In this document: one piece after another, positions 12,766 through 55,400 of the stretch
Numbering within the stretch: the first letter of the stretch is position 1
Layout: each line of letters opens with the position of its first letter
Source: Strigops habroptila
Lineage: Eukaryota; Chordata; Aves; Psittaciformes; Psittacidae
DNA length: 64,000 nucleotides
Direction of reading: 5' to 3'
NCBI RefSeq assembly: GCF_004027225.2
Contig: NC_044279.2
Coordinates: 40,014,744 to 40,078,743, forward strand
Notes under the pieces: model-generated
Seen by the model: the letters and a program-made list of their open reading frames with translations, nothing else
Databases searched by the model: none
What the model was told of the DNA's origin: nothing
Position numbers and translations under genes: made by a program

Positions 12766-12795
12766 TAGAATGCAGGTAGTCTACCTGCACTTCTA
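12766..12795. repeat. Short inverted repeat with 9-bp perfect arms
   Basis: TGCAGGTAG at 12771-12779 faces its exact reverse complement at 12781-12789 across a single base. The stem continues outward for five more pairs if one C at 12790 is bulged. Confidence 0.75.
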
Positions 12796-13642
12796 TGCAT
12801 CAGACAGTAGGAGGGATTAGTACATATGTAAAAATCTAATAAAGACATTAATAATAAAAATGTTTTCCATATGACATCAAAAATAAGGAATGATAAAACC
12901 TAGTAAATTCCTGCATACATTATATTACATTTATTAATTGCATAAGAGAACATTTACAAAGAGCGTCTGCAAAGAGCTGCTGTTAAACACAGCATTTTGG
13001 TTCAGCTTCCATTTACTGTCCCCCCTGCTCTTAAAAAGAACTATTAAAAACCACATCATCGTTTGGGTTTTCTTTATTTTTTATTATACGATTCCTTGCT
13101 GATGTTGTGGATTTCACTGACATATATCCTACAAAGCACAACTGGGAAGGAGAAATAATACTTCTCCTCTCAGGTAAGGCTGATGAATGTACGTCAGCAA
13201 TCTGAAAAGAAGTGTAAGCACACAGCTCCCATGCAACTGACACTCAAGGACACATTTTCCAGCAGGAACATCTCCTCATATCTCATAGCATGGCAGAACT
13301 TCACCATTCCTCAAGTGAAATGATGCAAGAAAAAGTAGTTTTTGAGAAGAAAATTTGTGGGTTGAAACTTTTCACAAACTCAGCAATACTTGGTAACATC
13401 AGGTTGTTGTCAGCAAAGAAAAGGAGAAACACACAGACAAATAAAATCTGTAAGACAAGTACCTCACTGGCAAAACCTTAAACAGTGCATTGTGCCTAAT
13501 GTAGGGCATTGCATTCAGTCCAAGAAATGCACCAACTGGCACTTGAGAGAATAATGAGAATGGACTGAACATGTCAAGTTAATGTGATTTTCCTGAACAG
13601 TCATATTTAGCAGACTTCAGATCAAAGGAGATGTAGTAATAG

Positions 13643-13668
13643 TTTCCTTATGCAGTTGCATAAGGAAA
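13643..13668. repeat. Perfect 12-bp-arm palindrome
   Basis: TTTCCTTATGCA at 13643-13654 faces its exact reverse complement at 13657-13668 with a 2-base spacer (GT). Confidence 0.85.
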
Positions 13669-13818
13669 GGATATGATAGCAGAAACAGTAATCAGCTTAA
13701 ACTGTAACAAGAAGGATTCAGGTTAATCTGTAGGGAACTACTTCTCAGATGAAGCGCAGTGAAGCAGTAGAACAGATTACCTGGGAATATGGTGGAGTCT
13801 CCATCACAGATAAGATAG

Positions 13819-13836
13819 CACACACACACACACAAA
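13819..13836 (+). repeat. (CA)n microsatellite
   Basis: A run of about eight CA dinucleotides is followed by an A run and then a T run. Confidence 0.8.
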
Positions 13837-16597
13837 ATTTTTTTTACAGATAATATAGGATAATGGAGTGAAAACTTACCATGACATCTCTTCCAGACTG
13901 ATTTCGTCTGATCATATGTGAAGGAAGAGTATTTACATTGACCTATACTACAGTGTAGGCTTTTCTTCATGGCTGGTGCTCCAGAAGGAAGAGTCAAAAA
14001 AATATATTAATGAACAAAAAGCATTAAAGAGTAGCGATGTCATCACAGCTACTGTTTGCTTTCATCTGCCCCATCTCCTATCCTCTCCCCTAGGGACTTG
14101 TGTTGCTGGATGTTACTTCATATTTTGAATTATTTCTGAAAAGTCTTCAGTGTTATGGCTGTTACTGAAGAAGCTCATTTCCAAGAAGGCTGCTCCCAAG
14201 ACAGTTTGGAGGCATATCAAGGTAAAATTGGAAGGAGAACTTAGGAATCACTTAGTCTGAAAGAAGGTGAGGTATCAGTAAAGAAACACAAGGAATATAA
14301 AAAGTTAATTATCTGTCACTGACAACCTATTCCCTTCTCACTGTCTTGGTTTAAATAAATAAACTAACTTTTCTGAGTGCTTATTTCCTTATGGTTACTT
14401 GGACCTATGCAACAATATTATCTAGAACTGATATTTCTCAAAAGCATATAAAACCCATAAAAAACACTATATTATAGCTTGATTTAAATGGTGTTGCTGT
14501 ATGAGGCACTTCCAAAATGCTGGTTTTAAAGGGAAGGAGGGAAAGTTAAACTGTAGCATTGTTTTGATCTCTGCTGCTGTTCCCTTTGAACAGCATGTTT
14601 TCAGTCATGAAACACTGAGAAAGGATAAATTCAAGAATGTCTAGTGGATTAAACAACTGTAGTATTCACAAATGAAACCTGTGGTTAATCACTAGCACCT
14701 GCAAGGCAAATACTACTGTCAAAAGAAATTACTTCAGGGGAATAATTTTACCAGCGTGAGTGCATTAGTTAATTCATGCCAAGACAAATCATAGGATCCC
14801 AGAATTAGTCATAGGAGTCATTAAATGTTCACTTACTTGAGAGAGGTTGTAAGAAAAGTGAATATTGCTTTAAGATACATCCCCAAAGCTGCTATTTTAG
14901 CTTCCACTGATTTTAACCCGTGCTTCCCTATAATAGCCTAGAGTTTTCCCCACATGAAGTGTAAAGCTGTGGGAAGCAGGTATTATCCACGGCATGTTCC
15001 TCCCAAACTGAGTTTTGTGATGGCCTTGGCCAAAACTCTCAAAATAACATGAGTAGAAGTACCAACAACCACCCTGGAAATGGGACAGATAAAAAGAGGA
15101 CACCAGAACACCAGGAGTTATTCTTGGAATAGAGCCCTTTTAAACCTGAATTAATCAGCTCCTGCCGAGTTTCACTCCCAGCTTACAACTAAATCAGAGA
15201 TGTGGCAAAAAATGGAAATATGGTGAAAGGATGGGGATGGTACTAAGTGGCTGATGTTTTGAGAAGTTGCTGTAAAGAGCAGCTTGCCATGAAAGGGATG
15301 GTCCTTGTGTTCTAGCTTGGCACATTGGTAGGTAGCTAAATGACTGCAAGAAGTCTCCTTCTCACAAGCCTCTCCCAACAAAGGTTACAAAAAGAAGCTC
15401 ACTGTTGCAGCATTCATAAGAGAGCCCTGCAGCAAAGCGGGCAGGCAGCAGCACCAGGACCAAAGCAGGTACCTTCACCTCTCCCAGCTGTCTCAGAGGA
15501 GAACCTCTTAAGATTTTGCCTACTTGGAAGGAGTCCACCAAAGAGGTTCTTTGAGATTACTCAAAAGGGCAGTTTGAAAGCAGTGTCAGGTTTCTATAAG
15601 AAGAATCCTCGTTAGTTAGATACCTAGACAGCACACCTTCGAAATACCATTTTTTCTGCCTTTTCTAGAGTCTCTCAGATTCCTATTTTCTCCTAAAACT
15701 GAGAGGAGAAATGGCAGCAAAAGGTCAGAAAACACGAGCTAGAAAATACACAAGCCAGCAAAAGATCCTAAAATACTAAATGTCTCTTTTGAGAATGCTG
15801 CAACAAAGTCAATCCACAAAGAAATTGCCATTACTTTTATTTTAAAGCTGCTTCTCTTGGGATGCTGGAAACACAAAATTCTGCCAGTAGCAAGAAACAC
15901 AGGAGTTTCCACGCACAAATCCAATTAATTCCATTCAAACTGTAACACTTGACTGAGAAGAGGCCAGAAAACAGGTACCCAGATACTATAAATTCCAGGT
16001 AAACACAACAGATGATATAATAAACATAAGAAACTTGTGATAAACAGATTATTGTTACTTTTTCCTGAAGGTTACTTGCTCATCTTTAAGCCTCCGGCTC
16101 CCCACAATCAAAAAGGGGTGCAGCAAAAGTATAGGAGCCACAAAACAAAGTATTACATAGGGTCATTATGTAGTTACCTTCTTACCACATTTCCTTCCTA
16201 AGTACCTTATGGTTTGGTTAATATTTTGAAACATTCTCTGTGGAAAAATTAGCCTAAATAAGTCTGTAAGGAAATTCTACTTGCCTCTTTCATCACGAGA
16301 TGCCTCATGATTACCAGAGGCCATCCAACTCAGCTTCCCAAAAAGACAGTTAACAACATGAAAAGCAAGCACAGAATTATCTCAGTCTCAGAGTATGAAA
16401 AGCGTGAAGCAGAAGGAGGAGAGTAAAGGAAGGATAAATTATTAGAGTAATATCCAGAAAACAAAGCATGTGATTTTCTACCTTCCCTTTTTCTGCCACA
16501 GAAAAACCTGCTTTGTTTTTCTATGGAGTTAACAGACCAACACGTAAGAAATCAGTTCTAGGCCTTCTCTTTACCCATCTAGGGATATCATGCTCAA

Positions 16598-16690
16598 AAA
16601 AAAAGAAAAAACCCAACCAACAAACCAAATAACCAAACCCATAAAAACCCCACAAGACCAAAATACCCAAAACCCCAAAACTAAACAGCA
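16598..16690. repeat. A/C-rich simple sequence
   Basis: This is an A/C-rich tract with AACCA and CCAAA units and very few G or T residues. Confidence 0.7.
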
Positions 16691-19600
16691 CCTCCCATTA
16701 CAAACACGCAGTAAGAGACAGATTTTTAATCTTTTTGTTTCTCTGGCCCCAAAGACCCATAAAATTTGATCATCTGGCAGAGACTCATGGAAACAAAGAG
16801 AGTTTGTGGGTGTGAATCCTTAAGAATACCTCCTCTCAGCAACAAATCCCTCCCAGGTGAAGCTGCCGTATTTTCATTAGCTGACAAAGCGAAGCTACTG
16901 AAGGTTTGCACGTGTCTGTGTTTTGCTTTTTACAAATGCTCTTAAATATTCCAGATAACATTACCAGTATATATTCATTTGATGAAGTGGTCATAGACCT
17001 GGAGCATGAGGAGTTACATCACTTCATTAATTTCCACCTGTCTTCTGGGAGCGTGTGCATCTAATAGTATAAAATATTTTGGCAGCATAATGCACTTCTG
17101 ATATTCTGTATTATAGTGGGTTGCTCAGACTTTTTAGTGGAAGTGTAAATCAGGGTGGCATGAAGACAACTAGCTTTATTAAGTAATGAGTTTCAGGAAA
17201 AAAGCCAGCCAGCTTCTCCAAAAACACCACTTCTAACTAAGAACACATCCTAATTCAGAAAACACGGACAATTCTAAGAAAGGTAACAAATGCAGAAAAA
17301 GTTTTGTTTGAAACACATTTAAAAGGTAGAAAACCCCAGTGGACACTCCAGACAGTTTCACAGGTATAAAGCATTGATCAAAGAAAAGGATTCAGGTTTA
17401 CAGAGATTCAAATGTTTACAAGTAAATAAGAGCAAATCAGAATGCAATTCTCATCAGGGTATTGAGACCGCTATCAATGAAAGGAAGCCAGACACTGCAC
17501 ACCCTGGTTGGAACACAATTTCTGTGTTTTCTCACTAACTGCAAGCATGGTGGGCCAGCCTTGAGTGGAAGCTGGTTGGAATTCTTTGCCACCTTCTTAA
17601 GTTTAGACAATGAGAATAGTGGCCAGATGGAAAGGGACATGTGTGAACTCTGTTAAAAATTCACAATAGACATCATACCAATGGTTTGAAGCAGCCACTG
17701 ATGCATAACTGACCTTGTAGTTAATAGAAATCACATACCTAGAAGGTCTTACGTAATTGCCAGAGTACCTACTTGTATTTTCAGGCAACTTCTGATCTTT
17801 AGAATTTATCACAGATTACCCTGTTAAGGACCTGCTTTCAGATTAAGAATAAAATAGCATGGCTACTAAAGCTATGGAACTAATATTCCTATAACAGCAC
17901 ATAATTTTAGTGATAGGAACAAAATAAAACCCACTTAATTTGGAGCAGATGTGACCTATACAGCCTCTGCTGATAAGCAGACCCACGAAGGATAAATCCA
18001 CTTGTCATCAATTTTTCCACTCCATAAGATAACACGGAATAATCTATAAAAGCACCACAATAAAATTAAGCACTGCAAAAAGAAATGTGACAATGCATCA
18101 TTTCACAATCACTTTCACATTTATTAAATTGAGCTACAGTTTTATATGTAGGTACAACTCTCCTAAGTGAACAAGTCTAAACAGAGCAGGTGATTCTTCG
18201 AAAAACTAATAAAAATGGCACTTAGCATTTTTCAGTTATTTGGACAGACACATTAACAAGCAGATCCCTGTAAACCCAGCTGAAATTACCCTTCTCAGAA
18301 TCACCAATTCCAAGAACACTAATTAACAAAATCCTTCCAGCAAGAGAAATCCCAGCAGGAATGGGGAGCAAGAAAATCCTAATGAGCCACATCAGAATTC
18401 TTGCTTAAAATAAGCATTGACAGACTTTGCCTTTCTATGTAAAACATATAGACTTTTGCAACCCCAAAAGAACCCCTGAAAATCCCTCATTTGAGGATTT
18501 AGAGCAGAAACTGCAATCCCACTTACAACTGAAGACAGGGTAAAAACAATCAAAATAACGCACAAGCTATTAGAACAAGAGCTCTATCTAGAATAAACCA
18601 GTCAGCCACAGAGGGACTACAGTCCCTCATTTCAGCATTCATTTCATCACTGCCCTTAAATTCCTATGAAACACAAATTCTGTCTCAGAGGAAGGTTCTG
18701 TTAACCACAGGCTATAAATTCAAAACCAGGCAGACAAGCACAGAGGACACTAATATATTTTAATTGCATAGGCTTAAGAAATGCAGTTCAATTTACAGTT
18801 AATTTTGGTGACAGCATATTGAAACCAAAGGCTATCTGTATCTCTCTCTACATAATTAATAATACATTTTTTATTTCTTAACACAAAGAATTTTACATAA
18901 TTAATGAGATGTATTACATTGAAAAGCGTATCTGGCTGAGTATTTGACATAGCAAGGAATATTTTAATTCATTATTTTATTTTTCTTGTTTTGATTGGTG
19001 ATTTTGGTGACAGAGGTGGTTGTTTTGGTTTGGTTAGGTTTGGGATTTTGTTTTTACACTTTCATTTTCTATACTTCCACAGCAGACAGGAAATGCTATA
19101 TATCAGTTTGACAACAGATATCACTGCTAAGTTAAAAAAAAAAAACCAAACCAAAAAACACAGCAATAGAAAATAAAGAAACCAGATATTTAAATATAAA
19201 TTATTTGTTTTGAAAACCACTAGCAAAATACAGGAAAGGAATAAGTGCATTACAAAATATATGTGTGCTCATTGAAACCTTTGAGATTCAATGCTGAGCT
19301 TCAGATGCCTGACGAAGATGAAAAAATAAGATCAAGAAGGTCTACAGGCTGAAGGGCTAAATGGTGTCAACACTTCTGCACTTTGAGTACTGCAGACATC
19401 CTCGAAATTGGAAAAGGATCGCCTGCTCTCTTTCAAGATAAGTACCAGCATGAGAAACAAGAAACGAGACAAGGTATGCTATAAGAATAAACATATTACT
19501 TTTATAAGAAGAAAACTCTGAAGAAAAAACACCATTGATATTTATACAGTTAAATCTAAAGATTTTCACAATGCATCATGGAACTAAATTTTTTCCTACA

Positions 19601-19902
19601 TATACCCCTTCATGAATTTTAGTATTCTAATTCCTCCTTATTTTAAAATAGGCCACTTCATTCTAGCATCAAGTAAATTATGCCTTTTGGTATGGGAAAC
19701 AGTCTTCATTATTTCCAGTGAAAAGGAATGAACAGCATTTATAAATTTCAAAAGTGGTTAGCATGACTCAACGGACACTTTAAGAAACTTGCTATCTATG
19801 ATTCTGCAAGCAGCTAAAATTTTCAGAGCCTGAAATCAGTTTAAGACACTAATTATGAAGAAATGCACATCAAGACTAAATCCTCCCTTATTTAGCTCAC
19901 TC

Positions 19903-19908
19903 TTTATT
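19903..19908 (-). terminator. AATAAA polyadenylation signal, possibly for CAPS2
   Basis: A canonical AATAAA lies on the minus strand 39 bp past the CAPS2 stop. If used, the 3' UTR would be very short. Other sites further left are not excluded. Confidence 0.45.
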
Positions 19909-19946
19909 TAGAAAATGTCTCTTCTTCATTTTTGTCATCTCCCACT

Positions 19947-49078
<29,132 letters not shown>

Positions 49079-49649
49079 CCAAAGTCAATGAAAGCCTTCA
49101 GAATAAACTGAAAAACAGAACAGGCTATTGAGAAAATAATGTATTTCTTATGTAAGTACTTCTGCAAAAAAACATTATTGCATTAGAAAGAACGTGTCTA
49201 TCACCAATAATTTGGGTGTTGTCCTCAGCAAGCTGTGAAATGTTACTGGCTTTCCTTTTTCACCACATCTTAATTTCAGTCTTTCCTTACTAATGCTTAA
49301 CCAGATTCCTGCTCAAATTTCCATCTTTGCCTCAAGTTTAACTCCCTCTTTCCCTTACCCGTCTCGATAACTTCTCATACCAGCAGTACTAACTTGCTAC
49401 CCCTTGACAGCATCAAACCTCTTTTACTCTTCACTGACAGCTGCTGCCTGGCTCCCAGTTGCACCATGTATGTTCAGGTATTTGCAGGAAGAGGTAAGGG
49501 CCCTCCTGGAGCACAGCCACCCTCCAGTCATTTAATTCCTAGAAACCAGACACTCTGTTTTCAAATCACCATTCACAAACCTGACCACATTTCTACTTAC
49601 TGAGCAGGTTTACCTCCCAAGTATCCTTTCCTTTAGCAAGCAGAAGGGC

Positions 49650-50330
49650 CTACTTGGACCGGAGATGGCCACCCAGCTGCTTACCAACCGGCCGGCCTTC
49701 TATCTGAACCCCCTTTCTCAGGGCTCTTAAAACCAGGAGCCGACACCTTCTCAGGGTCGCACGGCTCTCGGCGGAAGGCAGTATTCTCCCAGCTGAAGGC
49801 ACAGGGGGCAGGGAGCGTTGCTGCGTTGAACGGTTAACGCGCTGAAGTAACTTTACCACAGAGAACAACGCCGTAAGAAGCAGCTACAGAGAAGCGCTGT
49901 ACGCTCCCGGGAAGTCAGTGAGGCCGGCGCAGGGGAGGCCCGGGGCGCCGGCGGGGACGGCCGAGGTCTCAGCGGGTCTCACCGCCGGGACACGCACGGC
50001 AGACGGAAGGGCCCGCCCCACGCCCGTGCGGTCTCCATGGTAACCGCACCCCACCACGCGCCCTCCCCGCGGCCCGCGCTGTCACGTTGCCGCAGCCCCA
50101 CCCGCGGGGCCTCGCCGGGTACCGCGGCGCGGAGGGGGCCAGTCCCGGCCGCTGAGCGGCGAGGCGGGTTGCCTGGACCCCCTGCCGAGGAAATGCCGGG
50201 CCCCAGCACCGCCCCCTGAGCACACCGACCGCGCCCCGGCGGGCAGCGCTCTGCGGCTCCCGCAGCCCCCGCAGCCCCCGCCAGGGAAGCTGAGCCCCTG
50301 GGCGCTGCACGGGTCAGTGTGCTCCACAGA
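49650..50330. promoter_or_regulatory. CpG island, likely CAPS2 promoter and 5' non-coding exon
   Basis: This is a GC- and CpG-rich block right of the first CAPS2 coding exon, in the position expected for the transcription start. A minus-strand donor candidate (CCCGGCG then GTGAGA) at 49977-49982 could end the first, non-coding exon. Edges are judged by eye. Confidence 0.7.
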
Positions 50331-52164
50331 TCCGGGCAGCTGAAACCAGAGACTTCAAAATAGCAGCAACAGGCTCACGGGTGAACGGTTGCTCGAGGCC
50401 TCATAGGCAAGGGCTTCCAGTCGCAGCAGCAGCCAAAGAGCAAGGAACTGAGAGGCTGATGACTCAAACACTGTCCAAGGCAGTAAAGCAACAGTGGCGG
50501 CAGCAGCAATATTGACGTGCACCCGTGCTGCTCACAGCAGAGCGAGTGATAGAGCCAGACAGCAAACACTGCAGCAGCACAGCACCCCTGGTGCCATTCC
50601 TTCATCCCCTCTGACCAATGGCTTTGAAATTTCAGCTCACTTTAATTAGACTTATCTCAGAGGACAATATCTATACAATTAATTTTTTAACACTCCCAGT
50701 TGTCCTGAATGACCAGATCTACATCAGTTATTTTTAAAAATCAAATTCTGTCCAATTTCATCCATTCTGTCTTGTGGGAAACTGTCACCTCTTGAGAAAC
50801 CTGGCTTTCTGGTCAATCAGTTTTCCAAAGTTAGTTTTGCAATAACTGAGATGTTGCCTAATACACTGATGCTAAGGATGTATTTCTGGATACTGTTCCA
50901 AGCCTATGTGATCCATTTGTAGAACCAAAGATGTACCACATTTCTACACCTGAATGAGCAATTCATTCCGTTCCAGTGAGTGGCACAGTAACAGGGTTGG
51001 TCCCTTAATTACAGTAGATTTCCTACATAAAACCAAATCTATGTTATTATCCTTTAAGAATAAAGATGGCAAGAGTTCAGGCACTGTAACTGGCCTATTT
51101 AAAAGCTATGCAATTATAAACCAGGAAATGCAACAGTATCGTGCTGTCAGGCCTACCTCTGATGTAATTCTTGTCACTAAAGGATGGCAGTTCCATAAGC
51201 ATAAGCATTAAGTGAACAAAAAATAAGTAGAAAATAAAGGTATGGACAAAAATTATTCTGACAAAGGAAATAAATGTTTTTCTTAACACTGACCTAAAAA
51301 AGCCACTCTTAAGTTGGCACGACGTACTTAAAAAAGAACCTCCAAAGCCCCACAGTTATGGAATGGTAATAGCAATGCATCTGTTAATACTGTTCTAAGA
51401 AAAAGTGTATTGCAACAAATCAAAAGGCCAGGTTCTATTGTGTTAAAATAAATACGAAATAGGGACATAGTACTAATGGGCATCAATCAATCAATTATGA
51501 TGTAGCTGCTGAGTTTAACCAATGACAGGTGGGGAACAGATTAAATGATCCAGTGGAATTATTAAAGTTCAAACTGACCTACAAAACTATACATAATTCG
51601 TGAGGAGACAGCAAACGCAGACATAATTATTTCTAAATAGCGTCTCTGGCTAAATTTCTCTGTCCAAATAAAGAAACTTGACTATGAATGCATCTCTAAG
51701 ACTTACTGCTAACTGCTTTTTATACTTTCTTTGGATAAAGTTTTCCACAAAGAGCTGAATTCATCAGTGCATGCTCTTTAATGAACTCAAGAAAGTCACA
51801 TGGCAACATCCTTATTAGTTACAAAACATTTATGAAACATCCATTCTTTAGAGTTTTACTACAAGACATTCTAATATCTTAGTGAAGCATCAGATTAGTT
51901 ACAGTGCATTATATAGAGAGTACAGAAATACTTTTTATAGGAAAAAAATAAATAGAAAAAAATATGTAAACATCCTGAGTAAAATTCTGCTGCCACTGAA
52001 GTCAGATAAAGAACTGTCATAGACAGGAGCATAGGCAGTATTTCACACCCCTTTTTAAAGCATACAACAGCGCACATAACTCCATTCAAAACAGTTTAAA
52101 GTGCATACAACATTAGAGGAAAAAAATAATTCATAAGCTTTTGAAAGTTTTATATGTGCAGATT
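50331..52164. other. Intergenic DNA and 3' UTR of the RIC3/CCDC107-like gene
   Basis: This is AT-rich sequence between the CAPS2 CpG island and the next gene's stop. Its right part should be the 3' UTR of the RIC3/CCDC107-like gene. A minus-strand ATTAAA at 51777-51782, 383 bp past the stop, is one possible polyadenylation signal. Confidence 0.5.
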
Positions 52165-52430
52165 TCATTCATATCTATTACGTCTCCTCAATCCCATCTC
52201 TTCTGATGCAATGTTCATTATTTCTTGGTCTTCTACCACATCTTGCTCAAACTGATGTTCTTCACACTCATCATGTAATTCATGCTCTTCTATTCTGTCA
52301 TAATTATCAATATACTCAAGCAAATCTTCATTACTGTCATCTTCTTTGTCATCCATTTCTTTCTCTTGAGAATGTTCAGCAAATGACTGAATGAGATCTT
52401 CAAGTTTCTCATTACAAATGTGGCCAAGAT
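52165..52430 (-). CDS. RIC3/CCDC107-like exon 6 (acidic tail, stop)
   Basis: It encodes LGHICNEKLEDLIQSF through the acidic region to GLRRRNRYE and stop. The final basic LRRRN recalls the RIC3 C-terminus. The acceptor is TTTTAAG. Confidence 0.87.
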
Positions 52431-55400
52431 CTTAAAATTCACACAAAAAAAAAAAAAAAAAAATTAAAAAGAAAGTTTAAATTACTAAAAAGGCTCCAAA
52501 TTTCAGCATCAGTTTAGAAGTAGCTTTTTTTTTTTCCTCTCTCTCTTTTATTAAGACTCAACTAATGCAAAAATTCCCCAAAATTTCTAGTAAGCTATTC
52601 TTAACATTTAAGATTTCTTTTGGACTACTACGAACCTCTTGAAAGTCTCTAGTTGAAACTAATAAAAAATTTTCTGTTTCGCATATTTTGCAGCCTCAGA
52701 TGTCCCCGTGTGGGAATCCTCAGACTAAAGTTAGTCCAGTACTAACAGACTGCTTAGGAACTCATATTCAAGAAGCTCATTTTAACAAAGCAGAACATGA
52801 CTGTGTGGTCTATCCTAGATCTTTTAGCACCTGTTCTTAAAAAAAATCATGATGTATTCCAAAATTTGATATTAGACACACCTCAAACAGGAACGACGAC
52901 ATTCCTCCAGAATAAAATTAATTCCACACACCTTACCTAAGATGCAAGAGCTGAACATTACTATATACTATCTTATACTTAAAGGAATCCTATATTTAAA
53001 GAAATAAACTACAGTTTATTCCTTTAAAATATAAACTAAAGTTACGTATCCTGCTGGAAATTAAAGTACCTTTCATTGTGTTTTCTGATTTATCCAATCC
53101 ACTTTCTTTCATCAGCCGTCTAATTGATTGGAGCTGTGTCATTATTTCATCCTTCTGCTCACAAGCTAAAGCATTAACACTAGGAAAAAAAAAAAAAAGA
53201 CAGATGTCAACAGCTGAAAGATTACCTTGGAAGTGAGTGCTTGATAACAATGCACAAGATTGCAATAGCTCTGTGCATAAGCACCATAGTTGAGTTAACA
53301 CGTTTAGGTCAACATTTTCTTTGAGAACTGCCTCTTGAGAAGTAGGGAGCCCAGCACGTACATCTACAGAATAATCTAGTCACTGAATTCCAACATTGGA
53401 GCCCCAGTGGCTAAGGTTGAGTAATGACTACTGAAAGAAACAATTCTCCAAAGTAATTTTATTTTTAGTACAACAATGCTTAATGCAGAACTTTACAGTT
53501 TAGAGGCATTTCTCATTTATTTCAGATTTTGTTTACTCTCTCTTCTCCTCATCAGTACCATAAATCTATTATGCAAACTCGTCAGTATATTTGCTGCTTA
53601 ATAGTTTCAGCACATACTAAGTTCAGAAGTACACTAAAGGAACAATCATGAAATTTTGCATGTTTTTAACTAGGCTTCATGAAGGATGTCAGTCTACACA
53701 AAACGGACTGCATTTTCTAGTACTGAGGTAAGGCTCTAGCTTCTTAAGAAAAGAACTTCTCTAAAACTACAAGGTTATATTACTTACTCTCTTATTATAC
53801 TAAAACAGGGAAGCTTTATTTCCCTGAAACCCACAAAAACTTTACAGGTTCAATTTACATAAAACAATACTGAGATGTTCTAGAAACACTCACCAGTTTG
53901 ACAGTGGATCCAACTGAGTCAATAAAGAATTGAGCATTTTCTCTGTCTGTGCTAGGTGCTGCTCCAGCTCTAAAAGCTGATGCTCTAACAAAACACAGAA
54001 GAAAAGAAAAGGCGGGGGGGAGGGAGGGCAGGAGAGAGAGAACATTGTAAGAAATGTATTTACAATACCAAAAGGATGTTACTTTGTATTTTCAGTTGGG
54101 CAGGTTAAAAAACAGGATTTTTTTTCCTCTGTAAAATTCTGGAACAAGAAAAGGAAGTGGTTGGGGTAAGAACAGAAGCCTTACTATGCGTGACCGTAAG
54201 TCCCTTTTACCCAATAAGCTGTCTCCAGTAGTGCCCAAACAGAGAACACATTGGTAAAAACAGAGTAAGAATGTGGCTGTCACCTTCCCAGCCTCAAACA
54301 TATACAATTTCAAGACTCCATGAGGTATAAGTAGTGTATTTATACTTAATATACTGTCATGAATTTGCCCACTCACACCTCACAAATATATTCAACACTT
54401 AATGCACTAGAGTCGAGAGGATTTACTCATCCTACGATATTATTAAACTTTAAAGAAAGAAGAATGCAACACACAGGGATTGTGAGTGAGCAGCACAGCA
54501 AATCATTGCTGAACCCAATTACAGATCTGGTATTCGGAGACACCAAAAGAGGCTGCTAGTTGTTTAATTGACTAAATATGTGTCCATACAAGGGGCAAAA
54601 GAAGTATGAAGTACAAAAACTGCTCAACTTTGATGTGCCATAATTTTTTCTCCAAAAGCAAGCCCACTTCTTAGCATATGCAGAATAGACTGAATCAGAT
54701 AGTCAAGAGTACTCTGTATAATGAAGAAAAAGATGGTATCATTTATTCTGTCTCGTCTATAAACATTCGATGTTTTTGACGGGTCTCTAATTTGGCCTAG
54801 AAGTTCAACAGTCTCTGTAATTGTTTACCCATACTGTTCTACTCTTGATACAGTTCAATCCTAAAGCAGATCATTATATCCCTTTTAAATACCCTAAAGA
54901 TCTAAAACCTAAAAAAGATTATTATATCCTATTTAAACATCTTATTCTACTGAAGAAAACCAAACAGGTCTTAAGTCAGAAAAACATCAGACATTAAAAG
55001 GCAGAGAATCATACTATATTACTATACTACTTCAAAGCATATTACCACCTGGAGTTTTCAAAGAAACCTCTAACGAGTGTTTCAAACATACAGACTAATG
55101 AAGTGTTTTTTTATAGGTTCCCAGCTGCACTTAAGTAACTTAAAAGATTGTTCTCATTTAGCCAGGCTGCCATCAATGAAAATATGTAGCTTTGTTCCAG
55201 CAGGAAATACACATTCTGAATGGGTATCTTACCCGTTTCCTTTGCCTTGTCTTCTGTACTTTTTTCCTTTTTGGAGAGACTTTCTTCATTTGACTTCATC
55301 TTTAATAAATAAAAGACTTCATCACTATTTGTGTGTTAAAATAAAAATGCATTTAGAAATTTACTGAAGGTAAAGAGCAACCACAAAAATGTGTTCCATT

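Larger units (their letters stand above)
8700..19900. other. Gene-free spacer left of CAPS2
   Basis: This is AT-rich non-coding DNA between the KCNC2 start region and the CAPS2 3' end. I see no exons. It contains a small GC-richer patch at about 9870-10145, short inverted repeats at 12051-12098, 12766-12795 and 13643-13668, a CA microsatellite near 13819, and A/C-rich simple sequence at about 16598-16690. Confidence 0.6.

Noticed and set aside
19062-19250. Hydrophobic minus-strand frame that looks like a membrane peptide
   Set aside because: It comes from A/T-rich and AAACC-like simple sequence and has no conserved context.
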